Source: Neobacillus kokaensis (GTDB lineage: Bacteria; Bacillota; Bacilli; Bacillales; Cytobacillaceae). From it: DNA of 34,127 nt. The number at the start of each line of letters is the position of its first letter. Position 1 is the stretch's first letter. The position numbers and the translations under genes are program-made. The notes under the pieces are model-generated. The model was not told where the DNA came from. It did not search any database and worked only from the letters and a program-made list of their open reading frames with translations. Of this stretch, positions 21,685 to 29,118 are shown one piece after another. The stretch is taken from the NCBI RefSeq assembly GCF_014656545.1, contig NZ_BNDS01000040.1, positions 1 through 34,127 on the forward strand. Reading direction: 5' to 3'.

Positions 21685-22383
21685 CTATGCCGCCATCAAG
21701 AGAGTGCTTGAAGGAGAGTGAGTTCTTACTTGACGATTTGAAGCAAGCTGAGGAATTTCCGCGATACTTCTTATCGAAGGGATCATTTTTATCAGGACGG
21801 CTGGGTCTTGTTTTTTAAGCGATTCATAGAACAGCTCCGAAAGCTGCTCCCGCTCCTCCTCTTCCCAAAACGATTTGATGGAAAAAGACTGTTCCTCATC
21901 ATTTGTTTTTTCCAGGCGTTTTTTCGCACGATGTAGGTTTGACTTCACCGCCATTTCCGTCGTTCCCAGGATTTCAGCAATTTCCTTCACCTGGTATTGG
22001 AACGCCTCTTTCAGCAAAAAAATCACTGCCTGCTTTGGCGTGAATTGCTTCAACAGGAAATCCACAGAATCCGGAATTTCATCAAGCGGATTTTTAAAAA
22101 ATAAAGACCTTTCCTCAGAATCAGCCCCGATGTTTTCGTGTTTTCTTTTCCGAAGCAAATCGACCCAATGATGATAGGCAATTTTATTCAATAAAGCAGC
22201 GGAAATCTGCTTAGGATGAGTGGTATATTTTAATGCCTTTAGAAATGTTTCCTGCGCAATATCATCCCCATCCCACTTATTTTGGGCGAGGAAGTGACAA
22301 TAGCGCTGCAGCTTCGGATAATGCTCGCTCCAAAAAGTATCATCATCCGAATGTGACCGAGACACATTTAGTTTGTGAGACAT
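21685..22383 (-). CDS. ECF-type sigma-70 factor with C-terminal extension
   Basis: The 232-residue protein has sigma region 2 at about residues 20-65 (HYPKLQRYCHFLAQ, GDDIAQETFLKAL) and region 4 at about 110-160 (FTPKQAVIFLLKEAFQYQ, EIAEILGTTEMAVKSNLHRA). An extra helical and low-complexity tail of about 65 residues ends RQVRTHSPSSTLLMAA. ATG 22383 is chosen because GGAG lies eight bases upstream; a GTG at 22392 would overlap it. No anti-sigma gene is adjacent. The tail may replace one, as in some ECF groups, or stability may be set by the co-encoded ClpP. Both ideas are inference. Confidence 0.88.
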   Translation of the reverse strand: MSHKLNVSRSHSDDDTFWSEHYPKLQRYCHFLAQNKWDGDDIAQETFLKALKYTTHPKQISAALLNKIAYHHWVDLLRKRKHENIGADSEERSLFFKNPLDEIPDSVDFLLKQFTPKQAVIFLLKEAFQYQVKEIAEILGTTEMAVKSNLHRAKKRLEKTNDEEQSFSIKSFWEEEEREQLSELFYESLKKQDPAVLIKMIPSIRSIAEIPQLASNRQVRTHSPSSTLLMAA

Positions 22384-22409
22384 GGTTTTCACTCCTTTTG
22401 CACTCTCTC

Positions 22410-22434
22410 TACCCTTTTAACGTTTCAAGAGGGG
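22410..22434 (-). promoter_or_regulatory. Imperfect palindrome with TGAAAC upstream of the ECF sigma gene
   Basis: TACCCTTTTAACG and CGTTTCAAGAGGGGT are near-inverted around AACGTT. On the minus strand it contains TTGAAACGTT, like the -35 of ECF promoters, but no CGT-type -10 follows at the right distance. Autoregulation is possible but unproven. Confidence 0.25.
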
Positions 22435-22726
22435 TGAAAAGATACGGGGCAGAAAAAATTTATTAATGATTATTGTATTATATTTCCTGATTACTGCCAC
22501 TAAAATGTACCACCGTTGACATAGCTCTTACCACTAACTGACGAAAAATGAAAAGTTTATTCTGCTTCGTTGGAGCCGCTTTTAAAAACGAGTTTAGTTT
22601 AATTTTCTTTCCTTGACTTGAATATAAAACTATATAAAAAAGAGGTATGGTTACAAAATAATTATTTACATTGAAAGTAATTAATAAAAACCTGCATACT
22701 TTTACCTTCATAATAATTGGAGATAT

Positions 22727-22773
22727 TGAACAAAAGTCCCCGATCGTTTAAGTATATTTCTTCACAATCAATC
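22727..22773 (-). repeat. Dispersed repeat, A arm only
   Basis: GTCCCCGATCGTTTAAG with TTTCTTCACAATCAATC matches the A arm. No hairpin or B arm is present. The rest of 22435-22867 holds a TTGACT/AT-rich stretch near 22614 and a four-codon ATG stub, but no gene I can support. Confidence 0.6.
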
Positions 22774-22867
22774 TTTACTTTGTTTTCTTAGTACATTACG
22801 CCGAAATCAATTTTAGCAAACACATACTTTTGTTGTTTTAGTTAATAATATAAATGAGGTGACAATT

Positions 22868-23872
22868 ATGGATAAAAATGAATTAAAGCTTACATCTTCC
22901 GAAATAGGAACACTTTGGGCCGAGTATGTGAATGGTACAATGACAGATGTAGTAAATAGATATATGGTTTCTATTATTGAGGATGAGGCCATTAAAGCCC
23001 TTTTTGAAGAAGCACTTAAAATGTTCGAAAAACAAAAGCAGCAAATCGTCACTTTTATAGAGAATGATGGGTTTCCCGTTCCCATTGGGTTTAATGAATC
23101 TGACCTTTTTGATGGGACCCCGAGATTGTTCACGGATATATTTTGCCTAAATTATTTGCATATCATGACCTTGCATGGTTTGCAGGGACACACCTCAGCA
23201 TTAAGTGTTTCCGTTAGAAAAGATTTAAGGGATTTTTACGATTCATGCGACAACGATGCGAAAAAGATGTATCATCAGACAATTGAGTTATTACTTGAAA
23301 AGGGGAATTTTCAAAGAGACCCATTATTTTATCCATCTAAAAACCCTGAATTTGTTTCAAGCAAAGATTTCAAGGATGGAATTTGGGGAAAAAGTAGAAC
23401 ATTAGCAGCGACAGAAATCATTGGTATTTCTTTCAACCTTAAAAAAAGCATTATGGCTAAATGTCTTTCTATCGCATTCAGTCAAGTTACTCAATCAAAA
23501 GAAGTTAGAAAGTTTTTAACTGATTCCGAAAAAACGGCTGATGGGCAAATAAAAACATTTGCAAAAATAATGCAGGCCGATAACTTACCAGTTCCGAAAT
23601 CTTGGGAAACAGAAGTGACAACTTCAAAGGAGGCCCCTTTTTCGGATAAGCTAATGTTGTATCATATGGGATTCTTGTTTCAAGCTGCCCAAAACTATAA
23701 TGGGGCAGGGTTAGCAGCAGCCATGCGAACAGACCTTGTTGCTACGTATGAGAGTACAATTCTACAAAATCTTATGGTTACAAAAAATTGGTTTGATTTG
23801 ATGGTACAAAATAAATGGTTGGAACAACAGCCGCTTGCTCCTAATAGAACTGAAATCGCAAAAGAAAAATAA
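22868..23872 (+). CDS. DUF3231 family protein with two tandem domains
   Basis: The 334-residue protein contains two copies of the DUF3231 helical bundle (about residues 8-165 and 175-325). Each has a conserved helix pair (LTSSEIGTLWAEYVNG, then YMVSIIEDEAIKALFEEA, and the equivalent SKDFKDGIWGKSRTLAATEI). The family is almost confined to Bacillales, resembles ferritin-like or CotF-type bundles, and has been linked to spores, but its function is unknown. ATG 22868 follows GAGGTG at a six-base spacing; the GTG at 22859 is part of that site. A terminator overlaps its stop. Confidence 0.88.
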   Translation: MDKNELKLTSSEIGTLWAEYVNGTMTDVVNRYMVSIIEDEAIKALFEEALKMFEKQKQQIVTFIENDGFPVPIGFNESDLFDGTPRLFTDIFCLNYLHIMTLHGLQGHTSALSVSVRKDLRDFYDSCDNDAKKMYHQTIELLLEKGNFQRDPLFYPSKNPEFVSSKDFKDGIWGKSRTLAATEIIGISFNLKKSIMAKCLSIAFSQVTQSKEVRKFLTDSEKTADGQIKTFAKIMQADNLPVPKSWETEVTTSKEAPFSDKLMLYHMGFLFQAAQNYNGAGLAAAMRTDLVATYESTILQNLMVTKNWFDLMVQNKWLEQQPLAPNRTEIAKEK

Positions 23873-23902
23873 TGTTCTTCCTAGAGGAGGAACATTTTTT
23901 TA
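23871..23902 (+). terminator. Intrinsic terminator of the DUF3231 gene
   Basis: ATGTTCTTCC pairs with GAGGAACAT and runs into seven T residues. The first arm overlaps the stop codon. Confidence 0.85.
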
Positions 23903-23924
23903 TTTCAAGAAAAACCCTTGTTTT

Positions 23925-23952
23925 ACATCCCTGCCCCATTAGTTCAACTTTA
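23925..23952 (-). repeat. Dispersed repeat, B arm at the edge of an IS relic
   Basis: CCTGCCCCATTAGTTCAACTT is a close B-arm match. It abuts the inverted half of the IS1595 transposase relic. Confidence 0.65.
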
Positions 23953-24225
23953 AATGCTCTCCAGGCATCTGTACAGAGAACGTTCGTAGAGGTTAGTTTT
24001 GAGCCTATAGCTTTAACTAACGTGATTTAAAGATGCGACCTTGAATATGTGGATTTTTGACGGTCTCTAGCAATAAGAACAAATACTTGCTCTTTACTAT
24101 TTCCTCGATATTTCGAGGAACCACCACGCTTACGAGATTTACGACCTTCTATATTTCGTTTTCCCTTTTCTGAGTATAGTAAATAGGTCTCGTCCATTTC
24201 TACGATACCTGAAAATTGTTCAAAT
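23946..24225 (-). pseudogene. IS1595-family transposase relic, middle part, inverted
   Basis: Minus-strand codons run FEQFSGIVEMDETYLLYSEK, then GKRNIEGRKSRKRGGSSKYR, EQVFVLIARDR and, after one in-frame TAA, ITLVKAIGSKL and NVLCTDAWRAFK. MDETY carries the first aspartate of the DDE/DDN catalytic set, and TDAW the second. This is the core of IS1595-type (IS1016-like) transposases. The N-terminal zinc-binding part is missing. The C-terminal part is found next to it on the other strand (24226-24505), so this piece has been flipped. Confidence 0.75.
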
Positions 24226-24505
24226 TACGCAGCCGAAAAAAAGTTGGAGTATTATCTTTTCAAATCCGATGGCAAAAACAGAGTAAAAAGTTATACCATA
24301 TTCAAAATGTAAACAACTATCACAGCAGATTAAAGGCTGGATTGACCACTTCAAAGGTCCGGCAACTAAATACCTGGACAATTACTTGAGTTGGTTTTTA
24401 TTCTTGGATATTATTAAACACCGCAATGATGATACAACAGTTAGTAAAATGATTGTGGAAAGTTGTTTATTTTCTACAAAGACAACATATGAAGGGCTAA
24501 GATAG
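24226..24505 (+). pseudogene. IS1595-family transposase relic, C-terminal part
   Basis: Plus-strand codons read YAAEKKLEYYLFKSDGKNRV, KSYTI, then with frameshifts NNYHSRLKGWIDHFK and ATKYLDNYLSWFLFLDIIKH to a stop at 24503-24505. The NNYHSRLKGW motif holds the third catalytic asparagine of the DDN set. Reading continues directly from the WRAFK end of the inverted piece at 23946-24225. At least two one-base indels make it inactive. Confidence 0.75.
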
Positions 24506-24626
24506 CTATGTTTCATCAATTAAATAATGAGGAGAAATAGAATGCGGGAGAAAAAATTAGTGGGATTAAACGAAAATCTAAAAATATGATTATTCGAATT
24601 GGTTTATAGGTGAATTAAAATGAATC

Positions 24627-24660
24627 AAAGGGACATTGATTTTCAAGTGTCCCTTTTCTT
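24627..24660. terminator. Intrinsic terminator at the end of the alpha/beta hydrolase gene
   Basis: AAAGGGACA pairs perfectly with TGTCCCTTT. Both strands carry T-rich sequence after the stem. It lies 15 bases beyond the stop of the gene at 24675. Confidence 0.8.
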
Positions 24661-24674
24661 ATAAAAAATCTGCA

Positions 24675-25694
24675 TTAACATTTAACAGAGGCTTTTATTA
24701 AAATTTCTTCAATCTTTTTTGTGTCGATTGGATGAAAAAGATGCGATGAATTGTTGAGTAATATGCACTCTGCTTTTTCTTTTTTTGAAACACTTTTTAA
24801 AAATTCTTCTAATAACTCAAAATGGACATGTAAATCTTTAATACCATGAATAAAAGTGGTTGGAACTTTTATTTCTTTAACTTCTTCCTTTACATTTATA
24901 TTTGGTATATTTTTAATAAATTCATCTGAGTAGATTAATTTAAATCCTTTGTAAAAAGTATTTACTAAATCTTTAAATGTGTAATCTTTTGAAAAAAACA
25001 TATCTAATGTAATTTTGAAAAGACCAGGGTGTTTAATTTTTTCATCAGAATAAATCATGGTATTATACTTCATCTGATATTTTCTAAGTACTCCCCATTG
25101 TTTATAACTATCAGTATAGGGCGGTTCTCCAACTTCTTCTAATTCCTTTAAGGCTTTTTTATCATTTCTTTTTATTGCTTCTTTCTTTATCTGTTCATAA
25201 GAAAGTTTATCATTTTCTGTCCAATTGATAATTTGAGACAAACCAGTATAGGAATAGAATTTATGTGGATGTCGATTCACTAGATATATACCAATTAAAG
25301 TTCCAAATGAATGAGCCGCTAAATGCACTTTTTCCACTTTAAATTCACTTTTTAAATAATCTACCATTTCGTTTGCGTCTTGTAAAAATTGTTCAAAACT
25401 CATCGTATTTTGAGGAATATCTTCGTGATATGATTTACCTGTACCTCTTTGGTCCCAAAAAACAACGGTATAATGTTTCACAAGTTCCTTAATATTTGAA
25501 ATGATGGTGTAATCTTTCCCTCTAGAAGATACACCTGGTAAGGGCATAGAGGGACCTCCGTGAATAAATAACATAACAGGATTTGAACTATCATAAGATT
25601 GAATTAAAATAGTTTGTTTAATTTTACCAATAACAATATCTTTAACGATATCTATACCTTCTTTTGGAATTATAAAATCTCTTTTACTGAACAT
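24675..25694 (-). CDS. Alpha/beta hydrolase (proline-iminopeptidase-like)
   Basis: The 339-residue protein has the oxyanion HGGPS motif (residues 50-54), WDQRGTGKS (about 80-88), the nucleophile elbow AHSFG (S near 129), an acid in HGIKDLHV and the final histidine in NNSSHLFHP. HGGP plus DQRGTG is the mark of the proline iminopeptidase branch of the alpha/beta hydrolases, although many members act on other small amides or esters. There is no signal peptide. AAGGAGG precedes the ATG. It is a single-gene unit. Confidence 0.9.
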   Translation of the reverse strand: MFSKRDFIIPKEGIDIVKDIVIGKIKQTILIQSYDSSNPVMLFIHGGPSMPLPGVSSRGKDYTIISNIKELVKHYTVVFWDQRGTGKSYHEDIPQNTMSFEQFLQDANEMVDYLKSEFKVEKVHLAAHSFGTLIGIYLVNRHPHKFYSYTGLSQIINWTENDKLSYEQIKKEAIKRNDKKALKELEEVGEPPYTDSYKQWGVLRKYQMKYNTMIYSDEKIKHPGLFKITLDMFFSKDYTFKDLVNTFYKGFKLIYSDEFIKNIPNINVKEEVKEIKVPTTFIHGIKDLHVHFELLEEFLKSVSKKEKAECILLNNSSHLFHPIDTKKIEEILIKASVKC

Positions 25695-25883
25695 AGGCGG
25701 CCTCCTTTTACTTAATTATATTATTTAATTTCGCAAAAAGGAGTATATTACCTTTATATTTGCTGTGATAAAGCATGATAATGCGGAATTATCAATGATA
25801 AAAAATCACCATAGTCCTTTAACAGAGCCTAAATAAAAAAAGCACACTAAGCACTCAATCATCATCATAGAAAACACCTTGTA

Positions 25884-26007
25884 TTAGTCCTTCCCTGTCC
25901 AATAATCGGACCTGTTCATCAATAATAAATCGTTATGAGATAAGGATTTATTACCGTTATAAATTTCTTTTAATGCCATATATCTTAATTTATTTTTTTT
26001 CAACCAT
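25884..26007 (-). pseudogene. Small gene with a homopolymer frameshift, about 40 codons
   Basis: AAGGAGG precedes ATG GTT GAA and a run of eight A. The zero frame stops at once. Removing one A gives MVEKNKLRYMALKEIYNGNK, then SLSHNDLLLMNRSDYWTGKD and a stop. The good ribosome site and protein-like sequence suggest a real small gene broken by slippage, or one read by frameshifting. Its ATG overlaps the stop of a zinc-ribbon-like tail (26007-26072). Family unknown. Confidence 0.5.
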
Positions 26008-26072
26008 TAATCCTCCTTCATATCGATTTGATTCAAATGCTTACAATTTGGACATTTACAAGATGATTTCGA
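26007..26072 (-). pseudogene. Zinc-ribbon-like gene tail
   Basis: Twenty-one codons read SSCKCPNCKHLNQIDMKED and end in a TAA that overlaps the next ATG (TAATG). The C-x-C-x2-C cluster looks like half of a zinc ribbon. An in-frame stop precedes it and no start is visible. Confidence 0.4.
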
Positions 26073-26095
26073 TTATTCAATAGGAGTCATCTTCT

Positions 26096-26275
26096 TTAAA
26101 TTCCATTGAAATTGTTATAGTAGGCCATATAACTCCTTATTTCTCTTTTAAGTTCCTCGAAGGAATTGCATGGTTTTATATATGCTTCACCCTTATAATG
26201 GCCTAAAAAAGAGACTTGTGGAGCGTTATCCCAATAGCTTTCTTTTCTTAACTTAGATTGTCCTAGACTAGCGTT
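26096..26275 (-). pseudogene. IS3-family transposase (OrfB) C-terminal relic
   Basis: About 59 codons read SYWDNAPQVSFLGHYKGEAY, then SFEELKREIRSYMAYYNN and a stop. The order WDNA-x-x-E/V-SFxGxxK, F-E-E-L-K and YNN is the DDE-domain C-terminus of IS3/IS150-type OrfB. The catalytic glutamate in WDNAPxES is replaced by valine, and the upstream part is missing, so it is dead. Confidence 0.65.
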
Positions 26276-26482
26276 TGAAAAGTAGGACTAGTATAGTGTA
26301 CTCCCTGATATGGGTGAATAAAGGATCCTACATACATATTAGAGTGAACAAGGTAAGTTAATATTCATAATTCATTCCATTTTTCCTCTTCTTTTAAATA
26401 TTTCTCCTGATGACATTCCTGCAAAGACAAGAATAAGAAGAGGAACAGAACACAAACTAAGCTAAAAAGGAGAGTGTATATC

Positions 26483-26626
26483 ATGGATGAAAAGGATTTA
26501 AAACAGAACGCTAGTAATACTTTACGCACGAATAAACAGAAAACTTCAGACATAATAGCAAGTGTCGATGAGTTGAAAAAAGAGCATGAACCAGAGTATA
26601 TCTTTTTATATTGGGATGAATTGTGA
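26483..26626 (+). CDS. Small hydrophilic protein, 47 aa
   Basis: ATG follows AAAGGAGAG at eight bases. The 47-residue product is charged, with an N-terminal region rich in K, N and T (DEKDLKQNASNTLRTNKQKT) and an acidic C-terminal helix (VDELKKEHEPEYIFLYWDEL). It has no membrane segment. A hairpin follows its stop by about 55 bases. I do not recognise a family. It lies in a stretch otherwise made of relics (25695-26930). Confidence 0.5.
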   Translation: MDEKDLKQNASNTLRTNKQKTSDIIASVDELKKEHEPEYIFLYWDEL

Positions 26627-26681
26627 TAAATATCTTAAGAAGAGTAAATGAAATGGATATTGCATAGAATAAGACCAAAAT

Positions 26682-26711
26682 AAAGCAATTCTCTATATTG
26701 AGAATTGCTTT
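26682..26711 (+). terminator. Hairpin after the 47-aa gene
   Basis: AAAGCAATTCTC pairs perfectly with GAGAATTGCTTT over a six-base loop. The trailing sequence TCAATCT is a weak T-run. Confidence 0.6.
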
Positions 26712-26930
26712 CAATCTAGTAGGATATTCAAGTAATGCGCCTGTTCGTAATATAAGGTTAGCCAGATTTTTCTGGTTGACCGATAAGTCATCATTGGTTC
26801 GCAAGCTCACCGTGATTACATTATCTCAGTTGATTTGCTCCAGTCGCTATGGTTTTAAACAGGCGCTCTGCGCTTTTCTTACTATTTTGGTCTAGTTATG
26901 TCCCAGCTGCTGATTTTTTTTGGTTAACAA

Positions 26931-27500
26931 TTATGCGAGAAAGTCGAGAACCCGCTTCATCACAAGTTTCGTCGCGTCAGCATCGTAAGACGGTAAACTG
27001 CTGTCGGTGAAGAGATGTTCCTTGCCTTCGTACAGAAAAAGTTCAGCGTGATTGGCCGACGCCACAAGCTCACGGGCCGCGTTGATGTCACCGTCTTCAA
27101 CGAAAAAAGGATCTTCACTCATGGCGTGAATTTGCACAGGCAAGTCGGCCGGCCACTGAGATTCGAACGCCGAGGTCGGGAGGCAGGCATGAAAAAACAG
27201 TGCGCCTCTGGCACCTTCACGAGTTTGAGCGAGCTGCTGTGCTGCCGGGACACCGAGTGAAAAACCAGCATAAACGACATCGCGTGAAAGCTCGCTGGCT
27301 GCCCGAACGCCGCGCGCCGTCACTTCTTCAAATCCGATTTCCTTCACAAAAACCAAGCCTTCCTCCAGCGTGGAAAATAAGCGGCCTTCAAATAAATCTG
27401 GGACGTGCACAGTATGACCCGCATCTCTCAGTTGATCGGCGATTGCGTCAATCCCCTTCGTTCGGCCTAAAACATGGTGTAACAACAAAACTTCTGCCAT
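26931..27500 (-). CDS. Dienelactone hydrolase family protein
   Basis: The 189-residue protein starts at ATG 27500 behind TTGGAGG. It has the small alpha/beta hydrolase layout of dienelactone hydrolases: AEVLLLHHVLGRTKG at the start, nucleophile serine in AGFSLG (about residues 78-83), the acid in AMSEDPFF and the histidine in GKEHLFTD near 160. The classical enzyme uses cysteine; this one has serine, as many uncharacterised members do. The substrate is unknown. Its codons are clearly GC-richer than those of its neighbours, suggesting a foreign origin. It is a single-gene unit. Confidence 0.88.
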   Translation of the reverse strand: MAEVLLLHHVLGRTKGIDAIADQLRDAGHTVHVPDLFEGRLFSTLEEGLVFVKEIGFEEVTARGVRAASELSRDVVYAGFSLGVPAAQQLAQTREGARGALFFHACLPTSAFESQWPADLPVQIHAMSEDPFFVEDGDINAARELVASANHAELFLYEGKEHLFTDSSLPSYDADATKLVMKRVLDFLA

Positions 27501-27512
27501 TGGTTTTTCCTC

Positions 27513-27671
27513 CAATTTGATGAATTTCCTATTTCTAAGTTTCGACAAGAAAGCCTGTTTGACCTTCCAGAACTTTACGATTTAGAAATATCTACCTTTA
27601 TAAGACCCACTCCTTACTTATTCAATGATCCTGCACCTATAGTTGATAAACCTTACCGTATCTTGCTTTAA
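27513..27671 (+). pseudogene. Open frame without a start, possible gene tail
   Basis: About 52 codons stay open and read DEFPISKFRQESLFDLPELY, then DLEISTFIRPTPYLFNDPAP and DKPYRILL before a stop. Composition and third-base AT preference fit the host, but no start or ribosome site exists and the 5' end overlaps the front of the GC-rich hydrolase gene. It may be the tail of a gene displaced when that gene arrived. Family not recognised. Confidence 0.3.
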
Positions 27672-27739
27672 GCGGAAGCCTTAGACAAGAATTTTATTTT
27701 TAATGTAACAAAGCAACGCCTCTAAGTGTTACTTGTTAA

Positions 27740-27766
27740 ATTTTCCCTCGCTAGTTCAATAAATAC
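27740..27766 (-). repeat. Dispersed repeat, diverged B-arm piece
   Basis: TTTTCCCTCGCTAGTTCAAT resembles the B arm core. It follows a GTAACA/TGTTAC inverted repeat and precedes the DUF3888 pseudogene. Confidence 0.35.
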
Positions 27767-27818
27767 ATTCCATATACAGAAATGACAATAATACAATTAA
27801 TGAGGTGTATTAATAGGA

Positions 27819-28221
27819 ATGAAAAAGACGCTAACCGCTTTTATACTATCGATTGTTCTTATTGTTTCCTTTCAAACAACAACTGTATTATCAACTAAAC
27901 CAACTCAAGACTGTGAAGAACTTAGATTACAGGACATGCTTATAAACATGCTTGCTCCATATATTAGCGAAGATTTGCATAACTATTATTATCCGAAGAT
28001 TTTAAAGGACTTTTCACCTTCAGTAGATCCATGGAAAATTGAAGTGATAGAAACACTTTCGTGGCTTTATATTGGAAATAACATTTGATATTGAGCCTAC
28101 CGATGGTGGACACCACGTTCCAGTAGGGAAGGACCGAATGACTTATAGAATTTCTTATGGACCTGAGGTGAAAATGATAAATCATACCCACTTAACCACA
28201 TATAAATATCCTCAAGAATAA
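27819..28221 (+). pseudogene. DUF3888 family secreted protein, frameshifted
   Basis: The first 80-odd codons give a signal peptide (MKKTLTAFILSIVLIVSFQT) and the DUF3888 core CEELRLQDMLINMLAPYI, later YYYPKILKDF. After the segment WKIEVIET the frame is lost. One frame over it resumes as FRGFILEITFDIEPTDGGHH, then PVGKDRMTYRISYGPEVK to a stop at 28219-28221. A small deletion near 28055 explains this. The intact family consists of exported Bacillus proteins of about 130-140 residues with unknown function. Confidence 0.75.
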
Positions 28222-28239
28222 TTACATATTTATAACTGG

Positions 28240-28336
28240 CTTATTGAACTATCCTGCAACGATTAGCACAATAAGAATATGATATCGCCACAGTTAGCAA
28301 GCGCCCTGGGTTTCCCCCCAATGGGGCGTTTTTTTG
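28240..28336 (-). repeat. Dispersed repeat copy joined to a GC-rich hairpin
   Basis: The copy has a B arm (ATCCTGCAACGATTAGCACA), then a hairpin (CGCCC with GGGCG, inner GGG/CCC) followed on the plus strand by eight T. Here the best T-run lies on the plus strand, so it would terminate transcription from the DUF3888 side. Confidence 0.6.
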
Positions 28337-28338
28337 TA

Positions 28339-28360
28339 ATATATATATATATATATATAT
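28339..28360. repeat. AT dinucleotide microsatellite, eleven units
   Basis: Twenty-two bases of pure AT repeat follow the terminator T-run. They lie about 100 bases upstream of the gene at 28467. Confidence 0.95.
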
Positions 28361-28466
28361 AATTGAAGAAACTCGTCTGATTTAAAGGTATAAACGATAG
28401 GAGTAGCGAATACAAAAGTATGAGTAGAAATTAGAACTCAAATTGGAGTTTAAGGTTGGGATTTTT

Positions 28467-28766
28467 ATGGAAGTACCAAGATTTATTTCACGGGAAGAAG
28501 AAGCCAAACTACCATCTTTCCAAAGTCATGAGGAAGCCTATCAATGGTTTGAAGCAAAATATGGAATTGACTTTGTATTAACGACGGTTGAGCCGGTGGA
28601 AGAACAAAATTGTTATTTCTATATCTTGATAGTAGATCGTTATATTTATGAGTTCGGTCAAAAGGAACTAGAAGAAAAAGGTGTCTTGACCAATGCATTT
28701 AAATTTATGAGAAGTCACCAAGACATTCAGATACTTGAAGATGGCAGTGTCCTTATCGTATATTAA
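28467..28766 (+). CDS. Hypothetical protein, 99 aa
   Basis: The frame also has an upstream TTG at 28443, but the ATG at 28467 is the more natural start, although its ribosome site is weak (GGTTGGGA). The product is acidic and mixed alpha/beta: EVPRFISREEEAKLPSFQSH, then EEAYQWFEAKYGIDFVL, a CYFYILIVDRYIYEF strand pair and a final DIQILEDGSVLIVY. No signal peptide or membrane segment is seen. The family is not recognised. A weak terminator follows at 28835-28865. Confidence 0.6.
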   Translation: MEVPRFISREEEAKLPSFQSHEEAYQWFEAKYGIDFVLTTVEPVEEQNCYFYILIVDRYIYEFGQKELEEKGVLTNAFKFMRSHQDIQILEDGSVLIVY

Positions 28767-28834
28767 ACCATTGTGTTGCTGGAACGCTCTCAGAACAAAT
28801 TAGAAATCATTTCATGGATAAATAAATATTTCAT

Positions 28835-28865
28835 AATTGAGCTAATCTACGGATGAGCTTTTTTA
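28835..28865 (+). terminator. Weak terminator after the 99-aa gene
   Basis: AGCTAATC pairs with GATGAGCT with one mismatch and is followed by TTTTTTATTTT. Confidence 0.55.
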
Positions 28866-28883
28866 TTTTAAGGAGGAATTTTG

Positions 28884-28952
28884 ATGACACTTGAAGAATT
28901 TAAAAAGGACTTACATAAATCAATTGGCGAGTTTTCTGTATTTACGTTTTAA
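28884..28952 (+). pseudogene. Truncated gene start, 22 codons
   Basis: AAGGAGG precedes an ATG whose frame reads TLEEFKKDLHKSIGEFSVFT and then stops. An A-arm-like piece of the dispersed repeat (AACTAAAGCACCCGATC, 28962-28978) lies directly after it, so the rest of the gene appears to have been deleted at the repeat. Confidence 0.45.
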
Positions 28953-29118
28953 TGGCCATGTTAAACTAAAGCACCCGATCATGAAAGAAGAACATTTTAA
29001 CATCGTCTCAGGGTTTAAGATACAAATTTGTCATTTCCGATATGCTTTTTTAGTGGATAAGCACATTTTCCCAAATTAATACCTATACTATCTTCGACGA
29101 TGCAAAATTTAGAAATTT

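Noticed and set aside
22478..22711. 77-codon minus-strand frame between the ECF sigma gene and the DUF3231 gene
   Set aside because: No ribosome site, hydrophobic AT-driven composition and no family resemblance.
23991..23999. GAACGTTC, at first sight an SOS-like site
   Set aside because: The two halves have no four-base spacer as LexA sites need, and the sequence lies inside transposase coding sequence.
26365..26553. Minus-strand frame with a hydrophobic run and the tail EKYLKEEEKWNEL
   Set aside because: It overlaps the 47-aa plus-strand gene, which has a good ribosome site; this frame has none. The tail looks protein-like, so it remains a weak possibility.
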